Below the pieces are notes generated by a model, which was given only the letters and a program-made list of their open reading frames with translations, was not told where the DNA came from and did not search any database. From Paenibacillus catalpae (GTDB lineage Bacteria > Bacillota > Bacilli > Paenibacillales > Paenibacillaceae): a DNA stretch of 64,000 nt. Positions 28,198 through 36,100 of the stretch are shown in pieces; the stretch's first letter is position 1, and each line of letters begins with the position of its first letter. The DNA lies in assembly GCF_900112695.1 (NCBI RefSeq), contig NZ_FOMT01000001.1:248001-312000 (forward strand). The letters are read 5' to 3'. The position numbers and the translations under genes are program-made.

Positions 28198-28551
28198 ATG
28201 AAAAATACGGCTGATCGCATACAGAGTTTTTATCAAAAACATTACAAGCTTTGCTACATACAATCCTTTAATCTGGTACGTTGCGAGAATGAGATGGGGA
28301 TTCTGACAGATAACTTGATTATAACGCTTAGTTCACTTCCGCTAGTTCCAGAAGGGCCCAAATTAATCATTACCTTTGAAGATGTTAAAGATCTAACAAT
28401 AGGCAGCTTCCAAGGAGCGTTCCGGCTAGATATCAAAATTCAGGATAAGTCAGCAGACCAGCTTGAGAATATAAATTTCAGGGTGACGGAAGTAGAGCAT
28501 GAAACCTTCGCTTTTGTATGCAGATGCTTCGAGTGGGTAAGAACGTACTAG
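28198..28551 (+). CDS. Small protein of unknown function
   Basis: A 117-residue, probably cytosolic protein with alternating strands (YIQSFNLVRCENEMGILTDN, then RLDIKIQDKS and INFRVTEVEHETFAFVC). AAAGGAGG stands 10 nt before the ATG. A frame extending back to 28057 would overlap the end of the preceding gene and its terminator, so I reject it. I recognise no family. It is followed by a strong terminator, so it is probably transcribed alone. Confidence 0.7.
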   Translation: MKNTADRIQSFYQKHYKLCYIQSFNLVRCENEMGILTDNLIITLSSLPLVPEGPKLIITFEDVKDLTIGSFQGAFRLDIKIQDKSADQLENINFRVTEVEHETFAFVCRCFEWVRTY

Positions 28552-28570
28552 AGAATGGAGTGCTCGGAAA

Positions 28571-28614
28571 GGCACCGGCTGTGTAGGGATCACCTTACCA
28601 GCTGGTGCTTTTTT
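28571..28614 (+). terminator. Intrinsic terminator
   Basis: GGCACCGGCTG pairs with CAGCTGGTGCTT (one G-T pair), followed by TTTTTT. Confidence 0.85.
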
Positions 28615-28705
28615 GAGTATAAACGAAACTATTCACGTATATCTGTCGTCTAACAACTGGAATTGTATCCTTATTATGGAATATTAAACGATGAGGTGAT
28701 AGATT

Positions 28706-29002
28706 ATTAAGCTGCAGAAAAGCACAAAAACCAGGATGGTCATCATTATTATTTTATTCATGTGGATTGTTAGCTTCTTGTCTCCGGAATTAACAACTCG
28801 CAGGTATATGCTGACCCGCTTACATCTGGGAAGTGTATTTACATCAAACATAACCGATATGAATCGCTATGATCGACATTATGGCCATGAGTACGATGTA
28901 ACCAATTTCGTTGATAGGACTACCGGTGGATCTATGGGTACATTCTATCTTAGTAAGTTTGGGCCGTTTTGGGTCGTATCCAGTGTTGGGACTGCTCCTT
29001 AA
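28706..29002 (+). CDS. Small membrane-anchored protein, possible ATT start
   Basis: The conventional start is ATG at 28736, which gives 88 residues but lacks a ribosome binding site. Ten codons earlier an in-frame ATT at 28706 follows GAGGTG by 7 nt. Starting there adds a basic KLQKSTKTR segment before the hydrophobic stretch VIIIILFMWIVSFL, a typical positive-inside anchor. The rest of the 98-residue product is short and polar with HYGHEYDVTNF and ends GPFWVVSSVG. I recognise no family. It lies just before another single-helix protein, 39 nt away in the same direction. Confidence 0.55.
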   Translation: MKLQKSTKTRMVIIIILFMWIVSFLSPELTTRRYMLTRLHLGSVFTSNITDMNRYDRHYGHEYDVTNFVDRTTGGSMGTFYLSKFGPFWVVSSVGTAP

Positions 29003-29041
29003 TACTTTTGAATTTTATACCAAGAAGGAGAAGATATCAGG

Positions 29042-29467
29042 ATGATTAGCATACGAAGCTGGAGAGTAAGGTTGACTGTACTGGTAATCGTAATTCTCGC
29101 TGTCTACCTCAGTTTCTACATATGGATTCTGCAAAGTGTGAAAGAAACGGTAACCTCGATCTATATGGACGGTAAAAATGGCATTCAGCTTGATGAGTCT
29201 CGTGTGTCAGACCCGGTAAAAAACAAGTTCCTGCAGTTTATTGATTTCCCGAATCGCGAAGAGGATGACGAAATTCGTTTTAAATTAAGCATGGGACACG
29301 TATTCCATACTTTCGTGAGAGGCAAGGTTTGGGTGGAGTACACTTACAAAGGCGTGGATCAAGACACCAAACAGGTTAAGTATGGTGCGTCCAAAGTTCC
29401 GATCCAGATAAAGGCCAAGCTTGATCAGTGGGAATGGGTCATTGTCGATAAAAAAGAGAAGCCATAA
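29042..29467 (+). CDS. Membrane-anchored protein of unknown function
   Basis: The 141-residue protein has one N-terminal membrane helix (LTVLVIVILAVYLSFYIWIL) after a basic start and a polar domain of about 105 residues with strand-rich sequence (GKVWVEYTYKGVDQD, VPIQIKAKLDQWEWVIVDKK). AAGGAG precedes the ATG by about 11 nt. It probably shares a transcript with the small membrane protein just upstream. No family recognised. Confidence 0.7.
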   Translation: MISIRSWRVRLTVLVIVILAVYLSFYIWILQSVKETVTSIYMDGKNGIQLDESRVSDPVKNKFLQFIDFPNREEDDEIRFKLSMGHVFHTFVRGKVWVEYTYKGVDQDTKQVKYGASKVPIQIKAKLDQWEWVIVDKKEKP

Positions 29468-29507
29468 TCGTCAGTTCTTGATTCCTCTCTCTTTTTTACA
29501 AGAAATC

Positions 29508-29551
29508 TCGCAAAATTGCGATTGTTAGGAGGACGGCAGCGTCAGTAGAAT
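29508..29551 (+). promoter_or_regulatory. Activator-type promoter of the GH28-like gene
   Basis: The palindrome TCGCAAAATTGCGA (29508-29521) is followed after 24 nt by TAGAAT (29546-29551), a candidate -10. The same layout occurs at 31257-31299 and 42020-42062. The palindrome ends where the -35 would be, so an activator probably binds here. Confidence 0.6.
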
Positions 29552-29584
29552 AAATGGAACAACAAATGAGGAGAGTGTTTCCGC

Positions 29585-31021
29585 TTGGCTAAGACCGCCG
29601 TTAACTCGCTAGTCGTTTATCCCATTCCAAGAGCGCTGCCTAAAAATAATGACTTCACCGTACACCTGCGTACTCCCGGCGGGGAGTGGGTTGAGACGGA
29701 GGCATTACTTGTTAAGGTCGACATGCATTATGTCAGGGAGGCCTCTCTAGTCAAATTTGATTTCGGCGGAGAAGTGGAGGTGAAGATCGCCTGTAACCGG
29801 GAACCGGTGAAGGAAGCCGTGATCCGGCCACTTTCAACCGGCATAAAGGCAGAGAGAGTTGATGAAAGGACAATCAAGTTCCGTTTATCCAAGCCGCAGA
29901 AGCTTTCGGTTGAAATCAACGGCGACCGGTTCCATAACCTGCATCTGATAGCAAAAGAGCTGGAAACGAATCAGCCGGATCCGGCTGATCCCGGCGTTGC
30001 TGTCATCGAGCCTCGCATCCACCGGATTGAAGACTTGCAGGAGAAACTGCTGGATAACCGCTATCATACGTTATACTTCAAGTCCGGACTGCATCATATC
30101 GAACAAGTTATCATTAACGTGCCTTCGGGCAATAAGATTTACGTCGAAGGAGGTGCTTATGTAGCCGGATCCTTTGTCTGTGATAAGGTTGAAAACGTGC
30201 AAATCTCGGGTCGAGGCATGATCTATTTGGCGGAGTTTGGACGCTTCTCTGCCTTTCGTGGGGTCCGTCTGATGTACGCTCATCATATCGACATTTCCGG
30301 GATCTCCGTCATTGATCCGCCTCACTACAGCATCTATCTGGGTCAGTCCCATCAAATCCGGATAACCGACTTCGAGTCATTCAGCACCCGAGGCTGGTCA
30401 GACGGCATTGATATGATGTCCTGCTGTGATGTCGAGATTGACAATGTGTTTATGCGCAATTCGGATGACTGTATTGCCATCTACGGACACCGCTGGGGCT
30501 ACTACGGTGATACAAGGAACATAACGGTAAAAAATTCAACGCTCTGGGCAGACGTGGCTCATCCAACGATGATCGGCACGCATGGGGATTACCATGCAGA
30601 AGGAACTCTGATCGAAAACATCACCTTCGAAAATATCGACATCCTCGAACATCACGAGCCTCAGGATAATTATCAGGGCTGTCTGACGATCAACGCCGGG
30701 GACAAAAATACAGTCCGTCATGTGACCTACCGCAACATCCGGATCGAGCCTTTTGAGCTTGGGCGGATCATCGATATCCGCGTCATCTGGAACCCGGATT
30801 ACAATCCGGTACCGGGCAATCGAATCGAGCAAATAACATTCGATGGCATCTACTACAATGGCAGCGACAAAACCATTTCACGCCTTAACGGGTTTGATGC
30901 GGAGCGCTGCATCGACGGAGTCACAATCGATAATTTCTACATTAACGATCGCAAAATCACCGATTCCGCCTCCGGCAATTTCGAGCTGGGAGAGCATGTT
31001 AACCGGCTTACATTTACTTAA
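29585..31021 (+). CDS. GH28-like right-handed beta-helix glycosidase
   Basis: The 478-residue protein has an N-terminal beta-sandwich (about residues 1-150) and then a right-handed beta-helix with repeated INVPSGN, VENVQISGRG and VRLMYAHHIDISG turns. GH28-type acidic residues are seen in GWSDGIDMMS and RNSDDCIAIYGH, and IGTHGDYH provides the expected His. The canonical RIK is replaced by DIRV, so substrate binding differs from ordinary polygalacturonases. No signal peptide is present; it should act on imported oligosaccharides. The TTG start has GAGGAGAG 9 nt upstream. Its promoter shares a palindromic motif with the GH88/transport operon and the large lyase gene, which places it in the same pathway. 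Confidence 0.85.
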   Translation: MAKTAVNSLVVYPIPRALPKNNDFTVHLRTPGGEWVETEALLVKVDMHYVREASLVKFDFGGEVEVKIACNREPVKEAVIRPLSTGIKAERVDERTIKFRLSKPQKLSVEINGDRFHNLHLIAKELETNQPDPADPGVAVIEPRIHRIEDLQEKLLDNRYHTLYFKSGLHHIEQVIINVPSGNKIYVEGGAYVAGSFVCDKVENVQISGRGMIYLAEFGRFSAFRGVRLMYAHHIDISGISVIDPPHYSIYLGQSHQIRITDFESFSTRGWSDGIDMMSCCDVEIDNVFMRNSDDCIAIYGHRWGYYGDTRNITVKNSTLWADVAHPTMIGTHGDYHAEGTLIENITFENIDILEHHEPQDNYQGCLTINAGDKNTVRHVTYRNIRIEPFELGRIIDIRVIWNPDYNPVPGNRIEQITFDGIYYNGSDKTISRLNGFDAERCIDGVTIDNFYINDRKITDSASGNFELGEHVNRLTFT

Positions 31022-31024
31022 TAT

Positions 31025-31077
31025 GAGGGCTGTCTTACAAGTTATTAATTTTAGCTTGTAAGATGGCTCTCTTTTTT
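31025..31077 (+). terminator. Intrinsic terminator of the GH28-like gene
   Basis: AGGGCTGTCTTACAAG pairs with CTTGTAAGATGGCTCT with a G-T pair, followed by seven T. Confidence 0.88.
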
Positions 31078-31087
31078 TGTGCTTCAA

Positions 31088-31208
31088 AGAGGAGATGTAT
31101 CTTCTGGAGGAGCGCAGCGCTCGCCTTTGTCTAAACTTTGCAACCTTGTATAAATTGTTCAGGCAAAGTTTAGGCAACAGCGACCGGAAGAAGATACATC
31201 CCTCCTCT
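31088..31208. repeat. 121-bp nested inverted repeat of unknown nature
   Basis: Outer arms at 31088-31105 and 31189-31208 pair over 18 positions with a two-base bulge, including an unbroken 12-bp GATGTATCTTCT/AGAAGATACATC. Inside, CTAAACTTTGC (31131-31141) pairs with GCAAAGTTTAG (31163-31173). The element lies between a terminator and the next promoter, so it is not an obvious leader. It could be a short mobile repeat (MITE-like) or a small structured RNA. No transposase-like frame is inside. The whole 31022-31346 gap holds this element, the terminator and the GH88 promoter. Confidence 0.6.
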
Positions 31209-31256
31209 GAGAGGCTAACAAAGGTAGCTCTTTTACAGCGAAAATTACAAGGAATC

Positions 31257-31299
31257 TTGTAAAAGTGTGATATTTTCATTTTTTTGATGCGCTTACAAT
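31257..31299 (+). promoter_or_regulatory. Activator-type promoter of the GH88/transport operon
   Basis: TTGTAAAAGTGTGA (31257-31270), a degenerate form of the TYGCAAAATTGCGA palindrome, precedes TACAAT (31294-31299) by 23 nt. The flanking AAGGAATCTTG is shared with the site at 42020. Confidence 0.6.
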
Positions 31300-31346
31300 T
31301 AATTTAGCAAGAGGAAATGTTAACGACAGAGAGTAGGAGAATGAGC

Positions 31347-32474
31347 ATGGTTAAAGACGATATTCAGCAGTGGATCGACAACACATGGAGCAAGATCGAG
31401 CTTAAGATGTCGGCTCAGTGCGACCGGATCGGTGACCGGATTCCTTATGTGCCGGAAGAAGGCGTATACCGTGAGGATATGGGAGAGTCTGACGTATTCT
31501 GGTGGACAAACGGGTTCTGGCCGGGCATGCTGTGGCACCTGTATCAAGCGACAAAGGAAGACAAATATAAAGCGGCGGCTGAAGGCGTGGAACGCAGGCT
31601 GGACGCGGCGTTTGATGGATACGACGGACTGCATCACGATGTCGGGTTTATGTGGCTGCACTCCGCGGTAGCGAACTACCGGTTCACCGGCAACGAAAGA
31701 GCCAAGACAAGAGGCATGCACGCTGCCAATCTGCTGGCGGGCAGATACAATCCGCGCGGCAAATACATCCGGGCCTGGAATGATGATTGCACAGGCTGGA
31801 TCATTATCGACAGCATGATGAACGTTCCGCTTCTGTACTGGGCGAGTCAGGAATCAGCCGACCCGCGGTTTCAATATATCGCAGCAGATCACGCTGATAC
31901 GGTGCTCCGGCATGCGGTAAGGGAAGACGGTTCCAGCAATCATATTGCCATTCTTAACCCGGAGACCGGCGAGCTGCTCGAAGCGCCTGGCGGTCAAGGT
32001 TTTGCGAGCGGTTCCTCATGGTCAAGAGGTCAGGCATGGGCCTTATACGGTTTCGCGTTAAGCTACCGATACACGAAGGATGAGCGTTACCTGAACGCAG
32101 CTAAACGTATCGCCCACTACTTCATCGCGAATGTAGCTGCTACAGGGTTTGTTCCCGTCGTTGACTTCCGGTCGCCGAAGGAGCCGGTCAGATGGGATAC
32201 AACAGCGGGCGTATGCGCGGCATGCGGACTTCTCGAAATCGCCGATGCGCTTCCGGAGCTCGAACAGGATTTATACCGGAACGCAGCGATTAACATTTTA
32301 CGCGCAACGGATGAACGCTTCTGCAATTGGAAGGTAAGCGAAGATTCCATCGTGAACGGCGGAACGGCTGCTTATCACGGACAGAGACATGCAGAGGTTC
32401 CGATTATTTACGGGGATTACTTCTTTATCGAGGCCCTCATGCGTTTGACCGGCAAGCATGTGCTCATTTGGTAA
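31347..32474 (+). CDS. GH88-family unsaturated uronyl hydrolase
   Basis: The 375-residue cytosolic protein is a second GH88 enzyme, distantly similar to the one at 6338-7477. Asp98 in LHHDVGF and Asp155 in IIIDSMM match the two catalytic-site Asp residues of unsaturated glucuronyl hydrolase, and SSWSRGQAWALYGFALSYRY is typical of the family. It should release a 4,5-unsaturated uronic acid from lyase products. AGGAG lies 7 nt before the ATG at 31347; the TTG-like start at 31317 is unsupported. It is the first gene of an operon with two permeases and a solute-binding protein, so import and uronate removal are coupled. Confidence 0.9.
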   Translation: MVKDDIQQWIDNTWSKIELKMSAQCDRIGDRIPYVPEEGVYREDMGESDVFWWTNGFWPGMLWHLYQATKEDKYKAAAEGVERRLDAAFDGYDGLHHDVGFMWLHSAVANYRFTGNERAKTRGMHAANLLAGRYNPRGKYIRAWNDDCTGWIIIDSMMNVPLLYWASQESADPRFQYIAADHADTVLRHAVREDGSSNHIAILNPETGELLEAPGGQGFASGSSWSRGQAWALYGFALSYRYTKDERYLNAAKRIAHYFIANVAATGFVPVVDFRSPKEPVRWDTTAGVCAACGLLEIADALPELEQDLYRNAAINILRATDERFCNWKVSEDSIVNGGTAAYHGQRHAEVPIIYGDYFFIEALMRLTGKHVLIW

Positions 32475-32510
32475 GTCAAGCAAGAACCGATAGGAAAGGA
32501 GCAAGTTAGG

Positions 32511-33479
32511 ATGGAGAAAGCACATGCTGTCCCTTTTGAAAGCGCCAACATACCCGCGAAGCAGTCCAAATTCCGACATACCTGGAGAGAGTATAAGAAA
32601 AGCAGATATCTTCTCCTGATGCTGCTGCCGGTCCTGGTCTGGTATGCGATTTTCTGCTACGGACCGATGTATGGCATTCTGATAGCCTTTAAAGATTACA
32701 GTCCGGTATTGGGGACCTGGGACAGCCCTTGGAACAACTTTGCCTACTTTGATTATTTGTTTAACCAGTCGCCGGAGTTTCCGAGGATCTTGAAAAATAC
32801 GGTCATCATCAGCGGTCTAAACATCCTGTTCGGATTCCCGGCGCCGATCATATTGGCCCTTCTGCTAAATGAACTCCGAATCAGCTGGTTTAAGAAAATG
32901 GCTCAATCCATCTCGTATTTGCCGCATTTTTTCTCATGGGTTGTTCTTTCGGGCATCGTCTTTCTGATGCTTTCGCCGTCCACCGGTCCGGTTAACTATG
33001 TGCTTGGATGGTTTGGCATCGACCCGATCTACTTCCTTGGGGACACGAGATATTTCCGCTTCAGTCTAGTCATAACGAACATCTGGAAAGAGGTAGGCTG
33101 GGGAACGATCGTTTACCTCGCTGCGTTGTCCGGCATTGATCAGACCTTGTATGAAGCAGCCCGCATGGACGGGGCTAACCGCTGGAAGCAGACTTGGCAT
33201 GTCACGCTTCCTTCGATGCTGCCGATTATATCGATTATGTTTATTCTCTCGCTTGGCGGCATTCTGAACGCAGGCTTTGACCAGATTTATAACCTTTACA
33301 GTCCGGCAGTATTCGAGGTCGGAGATGTCATTGACACCTATGTTTACAGGCAAGGCATTGTGAACTTCCAGATGGGATTAACGACGGCGGTCGGGTTATT
33401 CAAAAATGTCGTCGGAATTACGCTCGTCCTCGGGACGAACTATATCGTGAAGAAAATGGGACAGGAAGGCGTTCTGTAA
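32511..33479 (+). CDS. Sugar ABC transporter permease, LplB/YtcP-type (subunit 1)
   Basis: The 322-residue protein has six hydrophobic helices and the binding-protein-dependent permease loop EAARMDGANRWKQTWHVTLP, which contacts the ATPase. The start YLLLMLLPVLVWYAIFCYGPMYG and the FKDYSP segment are typical of the LplB family, which imports complex oligosaccharides in Paenibacillus and Bacillus. It sits 36 nt after the GH88 gene and 18 nt before the second permease. No ATP-binding subunit is encoded nearby; a shared MsmX-type ATPase elsewhere is likely. Confidence 0.93.
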   Translation: MEKAHAVPFESANIPAKQSKFRHTWREYKKSRYLLLMLLPVLVWYAIFCYGPMYGILIAFKDYSPVLGTWDSPWNNFAYFDYLFNQSPEFPRILKNTVIISGLNILFGFPAPIILALLLNELRISWFKKMAQSISYLPHFFSWVVLSGIVFLMLSPSTGPVNYVLGWFGIDPIYFLGDTRYFRFSLVITNIWKEVGWGTIVYLAALSGIDQTLYEAARMDGANRWKQTWHVTLPSMLPIISIMFILSLGGILNAGFDQIYNLYSPAVFEVGDVIDTYVYRQGIVNFQMGLTTAVGLFKNVVGITLVLGTNYIVKKMGQEGVL

Positions 33480-33497
33480 GGAGGGGAGTATGGCGAT

Positions 33498-34370
33498 ATG
33501 AAAATGACATCCGGTGAAAAAGGGTTTCAAGTAATCTTATTTTTATTTATCTTATTGCTTTGCGTAATAGCGATCTATCCATTTATCCATATTGCATCCA
33601 TATCCTTCAGCGCTCCCAAGGAAGCAGGCCGCTTCGGGTTCCATTGGTTCCCGAGAGATATTGACCTCTTTTCCTGGAAGCAGCTGTTAACGCAAAAGAA
33701 GATTTGGATCGGGATGAGGAACACAACGCTTCGTACCGTCCTCGGTACGGTGCTCAGCCTGATTGCTATGGCGCTGGCGGCTTATCCGCTGTCCCGCAAG
33801 CATCTGCCGCATCGCAGCTTCTATACGATGATCATCGTGTTCACGATGTTTTTCAGCGGCGGATTAATTCCAACTTACTTACTTATCAGAGATTTGCATC
33901 TCTTGAACAACTTCTGGGTGTACATCCTGCCGGGATTAATTCCTACGTTCTCGATGCTGATCATGCGTAATTTCTTTATGACGATACCGGTAGAGGTGGA
34001 AGAGTCGGCCAAGATCGACGGTGCGAACGATATGCGGATTCTATGGAGTATCATCCTTCCACTATCGAAGCCCGTGCTGGCGACACTCGGGTTATGGGCG
34101 GCCGTTGCGAATTGGAATGCCTGGTTTGATGCCATTATCTACGTCACGGATACAGACCTGAAGACCATTCAGTTCTTCCTTAGGGAAGTCGTCGTGACAA
34201 GCGCGGATGCCGAAATATTCGGCAGGGTTACGGGTGCGGCCAATCTTCAGTATGAGACGTCGATTAAAGCGGCCACCGTCATCTTCGCTGTTGTACCTAT
34301 TCTCATTGCGTATCCGTTCCTGCAAAAGTATTTCGTCAAAGGGACGATGGTTGGTTCTCTCAAAGGTTAA
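33498..34370 (+). CDS. Sugar ABC transporter permease, LplC/YtcP-type (subunit 2)
   Basis: The 290-residue protein has six predicted helices and the coupling loop EESAKIDGANDMRILWSIILP. The AYPLSRKHLPHRSF and FFSGGLIPTYLLIRDL segments are characteristic of LplC-type permeases. It pairs with the permease just upstream to form the membrane channel. Its stop codon lies 72 nt before the binding-protein gene, and that gap holds a perfect 16-bp palindrome. Confidence 0.93.
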   Translation: MKMTSGEKGFQVILFLFILLLCVIAIYPFIHIASISFSAPKEAGRFGFHWFPRDIDLFSWKQLLTQKKIWIGMRNTTLRTVLGTVLSLIAMALAAYPLSRKHLPHRSFYTMIIVFTMFFSGGLIPTYLLIRDLHLLNNFWVYILPGLIPTFSMLIMRNFFMTIPVEVEESAKIDGANDMRILWSIILPLSKPVLATLGLWAAVANWNAWFDAIIYVTDTDLKTIQFFLREVVVTSADAEIFGRVTGAANLQYETSIKAATVIFAVVPILIAYPFLQKYFVKGTMVGSLKG

Positions 34371-34386
34371 TATGGTTTGGTTTATC

Positions 34387-34402
34387 CGGAGTACGTACTC
34401 CG
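34387..34402. other. Intercistronic 16-bp perfect palindrome
   Basis: CGGAGTACGTACTCCG is its own reverse complement and lies between the second permease and the binding-protein gene. In RNA it could form a short hairpin affecting mRNA stability or the ratio of binding protein to permease. A protein-binding role is also possible. Confidence 0.5.
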
Positions 34403-34442
34403 TTTAAATAAAGGTCTATTACATGTAAAGGGGAGCAAAAAA

Positions 34443-36020
34443 ATGAAACATGGCAAAAAAGTGATATTAGCGTCCGTACTGGCACTATCCCTAATGGCAG
34501 GCTGCAGCAGCAACTCCAGCAACAATCCGGGCACAAATGCATCCCAAACCAATGACGCGAAAGAGAGCAGCGGAACAGAAAAAGAAGCGCCAATTGAAAT
34601 CTCGATCGGTTCGACCTGGAATCTGCCGTCAGCAGACGGCAACCCGACTCAGAAATACCTGGAAGAGAAATACAACGTCAAATTCGTCAATATGAACCTT
34701 ACGGATGAAAGCTTTAAGCTGAAGCTTGCGTCTAACGAGATCCCGGATATTTTCCCGGGCACGCTTCAAGAAGCGGATATGGCGAACTATGCAAGACAAG
34801 GCATTATCGCTGTCATCTCTACCGATGAGATTAAGCAATATATGCCGAAATATTCGGCGGATATTGATGCGATTGATACCGCGGCATGGGGAATTGCGCT
34901 TGTTGACGGCAAGAACTATGGCGTACCGAGAATTTGGCTGAATGGCCGATACGGATTTATTCCTACTTATAACGGTGCATGGCTGAACAAGATCGGCTAT
35001 ACGGAAGCACCAAAAACATTGGAAGAATACGAGGATGTGCTGACGAAATTCCGCAATGACGATCCGGACGGCAACGGCAAGAAGGATACGTACGGCATGA
35101 CAGGCCGCGGCAAAGCGGCAAGAAATCAGCTGTTTAATGAAGTTTTCGCTTCGTACGGCGTTAACCCTTATCAATTCATGCTGGCAGCGGACGGCACGGT
35201 CACTTGGGGCGGCATTACCGACCAAGCCAAGGAAGCGGTTAAGAAGATCAATCAATGGTATAACGCCGATCTGATTGATCCGGAATTCCTGACAGACGAT
35301 AATGACCAGATTACAACGAAATGGAACAGCCAGAAGATTGGTATGAAAGACACCTTCATGTACCACCATCTGTTTGGCATGCTGGAGCAGGACAAAGCAA
35401 ACGGCTTCCCGGTTGTATATGGCAAAGGTCTGATCGGTCCGGCAGGCAAAACGTACGTCATGTCGAACGGGCCTCTGCAAACCCCGCTTATGTTCGGCAA
35501 GCAGCTGGAGAAGGACGACAAGAAACGGATTAAAATTTTGCAAATGCTCGAAGATCTTGCAACAAACGATGAAGTGTATCTGAAAACGACTTACGGCGAA
35601 GAAGGCGTATCGTACGATATGGTAGACGGCGTTCCCGTATGGAAGAAAGAATACTTGGATACTCCGCAGCTGCAGAACGATCTGGGTACAGGCGGCTATT
35701 ATAATCCATTCGTAGACCGTTCGCTCTCCAATGCGAAATTCCAGATGCCTGCCGACAAACAAGCCTTCTCGGATAAACTGAATGCCGGCAATGAGATCAT
35801 TTCCGATCTTCTTGGTCCGACACCTTTGGAATCGAAAACGCAATATTTGGCTAACTTGAATACGCTCGAAGATTCTTTCTACTCCAAGGTGATGGTAACG
35901 AAAGGCGACGTGGAGAAAGAGTTTGAATCTTTTAAAGCGGAATGGCTGAAAGCGGGCGGTCAGCAAATGCTGGATGAGGCTACCAAAGTATATAAAGAAC
36001 GTCAAGAAGCATTGAAATAA
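34443..36020 (+). CDS. Solute-binding lipoprotein of sugar ABC transporter
   Basis: The 525-residue protein has a lipoprotein signal with lipobox LMAGC at about residues 17-21, followed by a Ser/Asn-rich linker. The body resembles large Lpl/YtcQ-type extracellular solute-binding proteins, with a calcium-site-like DDPDGNGKKDTYGMTGRG loop. It should capture oligosaccharides for the two permeases encoded just upstream. I chose the ATG at 34443, with AAAGGGGAG 7 nt upstream, because only this start puts the lipoprotein signal at the N-terminus. It ends at a terminator. Confidence 0.92.
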   Translation: MKHGKKVILASVLALSLMAGCSSNSSNNPGTNASQTNDAKESSGTEKEAPIEISIGSTWNLPSADGNPTQKYLEEKYNVKFVNMNLTDESFKLKLASNEIPDIFPGTLQEADMANYARQGIIAVISTDEIKQYMPKYSADIDAIDTAAWGIALVDGKNYGVPRIWLNGRYGFIPTYNGAWLNKIGYTEAPKTLEEYEDVLTKFRNDDPDGNGKKDTYGMTGRGKAARNQLFNEVFASYGVNPYQFMLAADGTVTWGGITDQAKEAVKKINQWYNADLIDPEFLTDDNDQITTKWNSQKIGMKDTFMYHHLFGMLEQDKANGFPVVYGKGLIGPAGKTYVMSNGPLQTPLMFGKQLEKDDKKRIKILQMLEDLATNDEVYLKTTYGEEGVSYDMVDGVPVWKKEYLDTPQLQNDLGTGGYYNPFVDRSLSNAKFQMPADKQAFSDKLNAGNEIISDLLGPTPLESKTQYLANLNTLEDSFYSKVMVTKGDVEKEFESFKAEWLKAGGQQMLDEATKVYKERQEALK

Positions 36021-36029
36021 ACGGCCAAG

Positions 36030-36065
36030 GGAAGGCTTCTGATTGATCAGAAGTCTTCCTTTTTT
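36030..36065 (+). terminator. Intrinsic terminator
   Basis: GGAAGGCTTCTGA pairs with TCAGAAGTCTTCC around TTGA, followed by TTTTT. Confidence 0.85.
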
Positions 36066-36100
36066 ACCACACAATTTCAAATAGATAGAGGGTGGATGAG

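Noticed and set aside
31077..31262. A 61-codon frame within the nested inverted repeat
   Set aside because: It merely follows the repeat, has no ribosome binding site and shows no protein-like features.
34629..36080. A 483-codon open frame on the minus strand across the binding-protein gene
   Set aside because: It is antisense to a clear lipoprotein gene, has no family resemblance or ribosome binding site, and its composition mirrors the sense codons.
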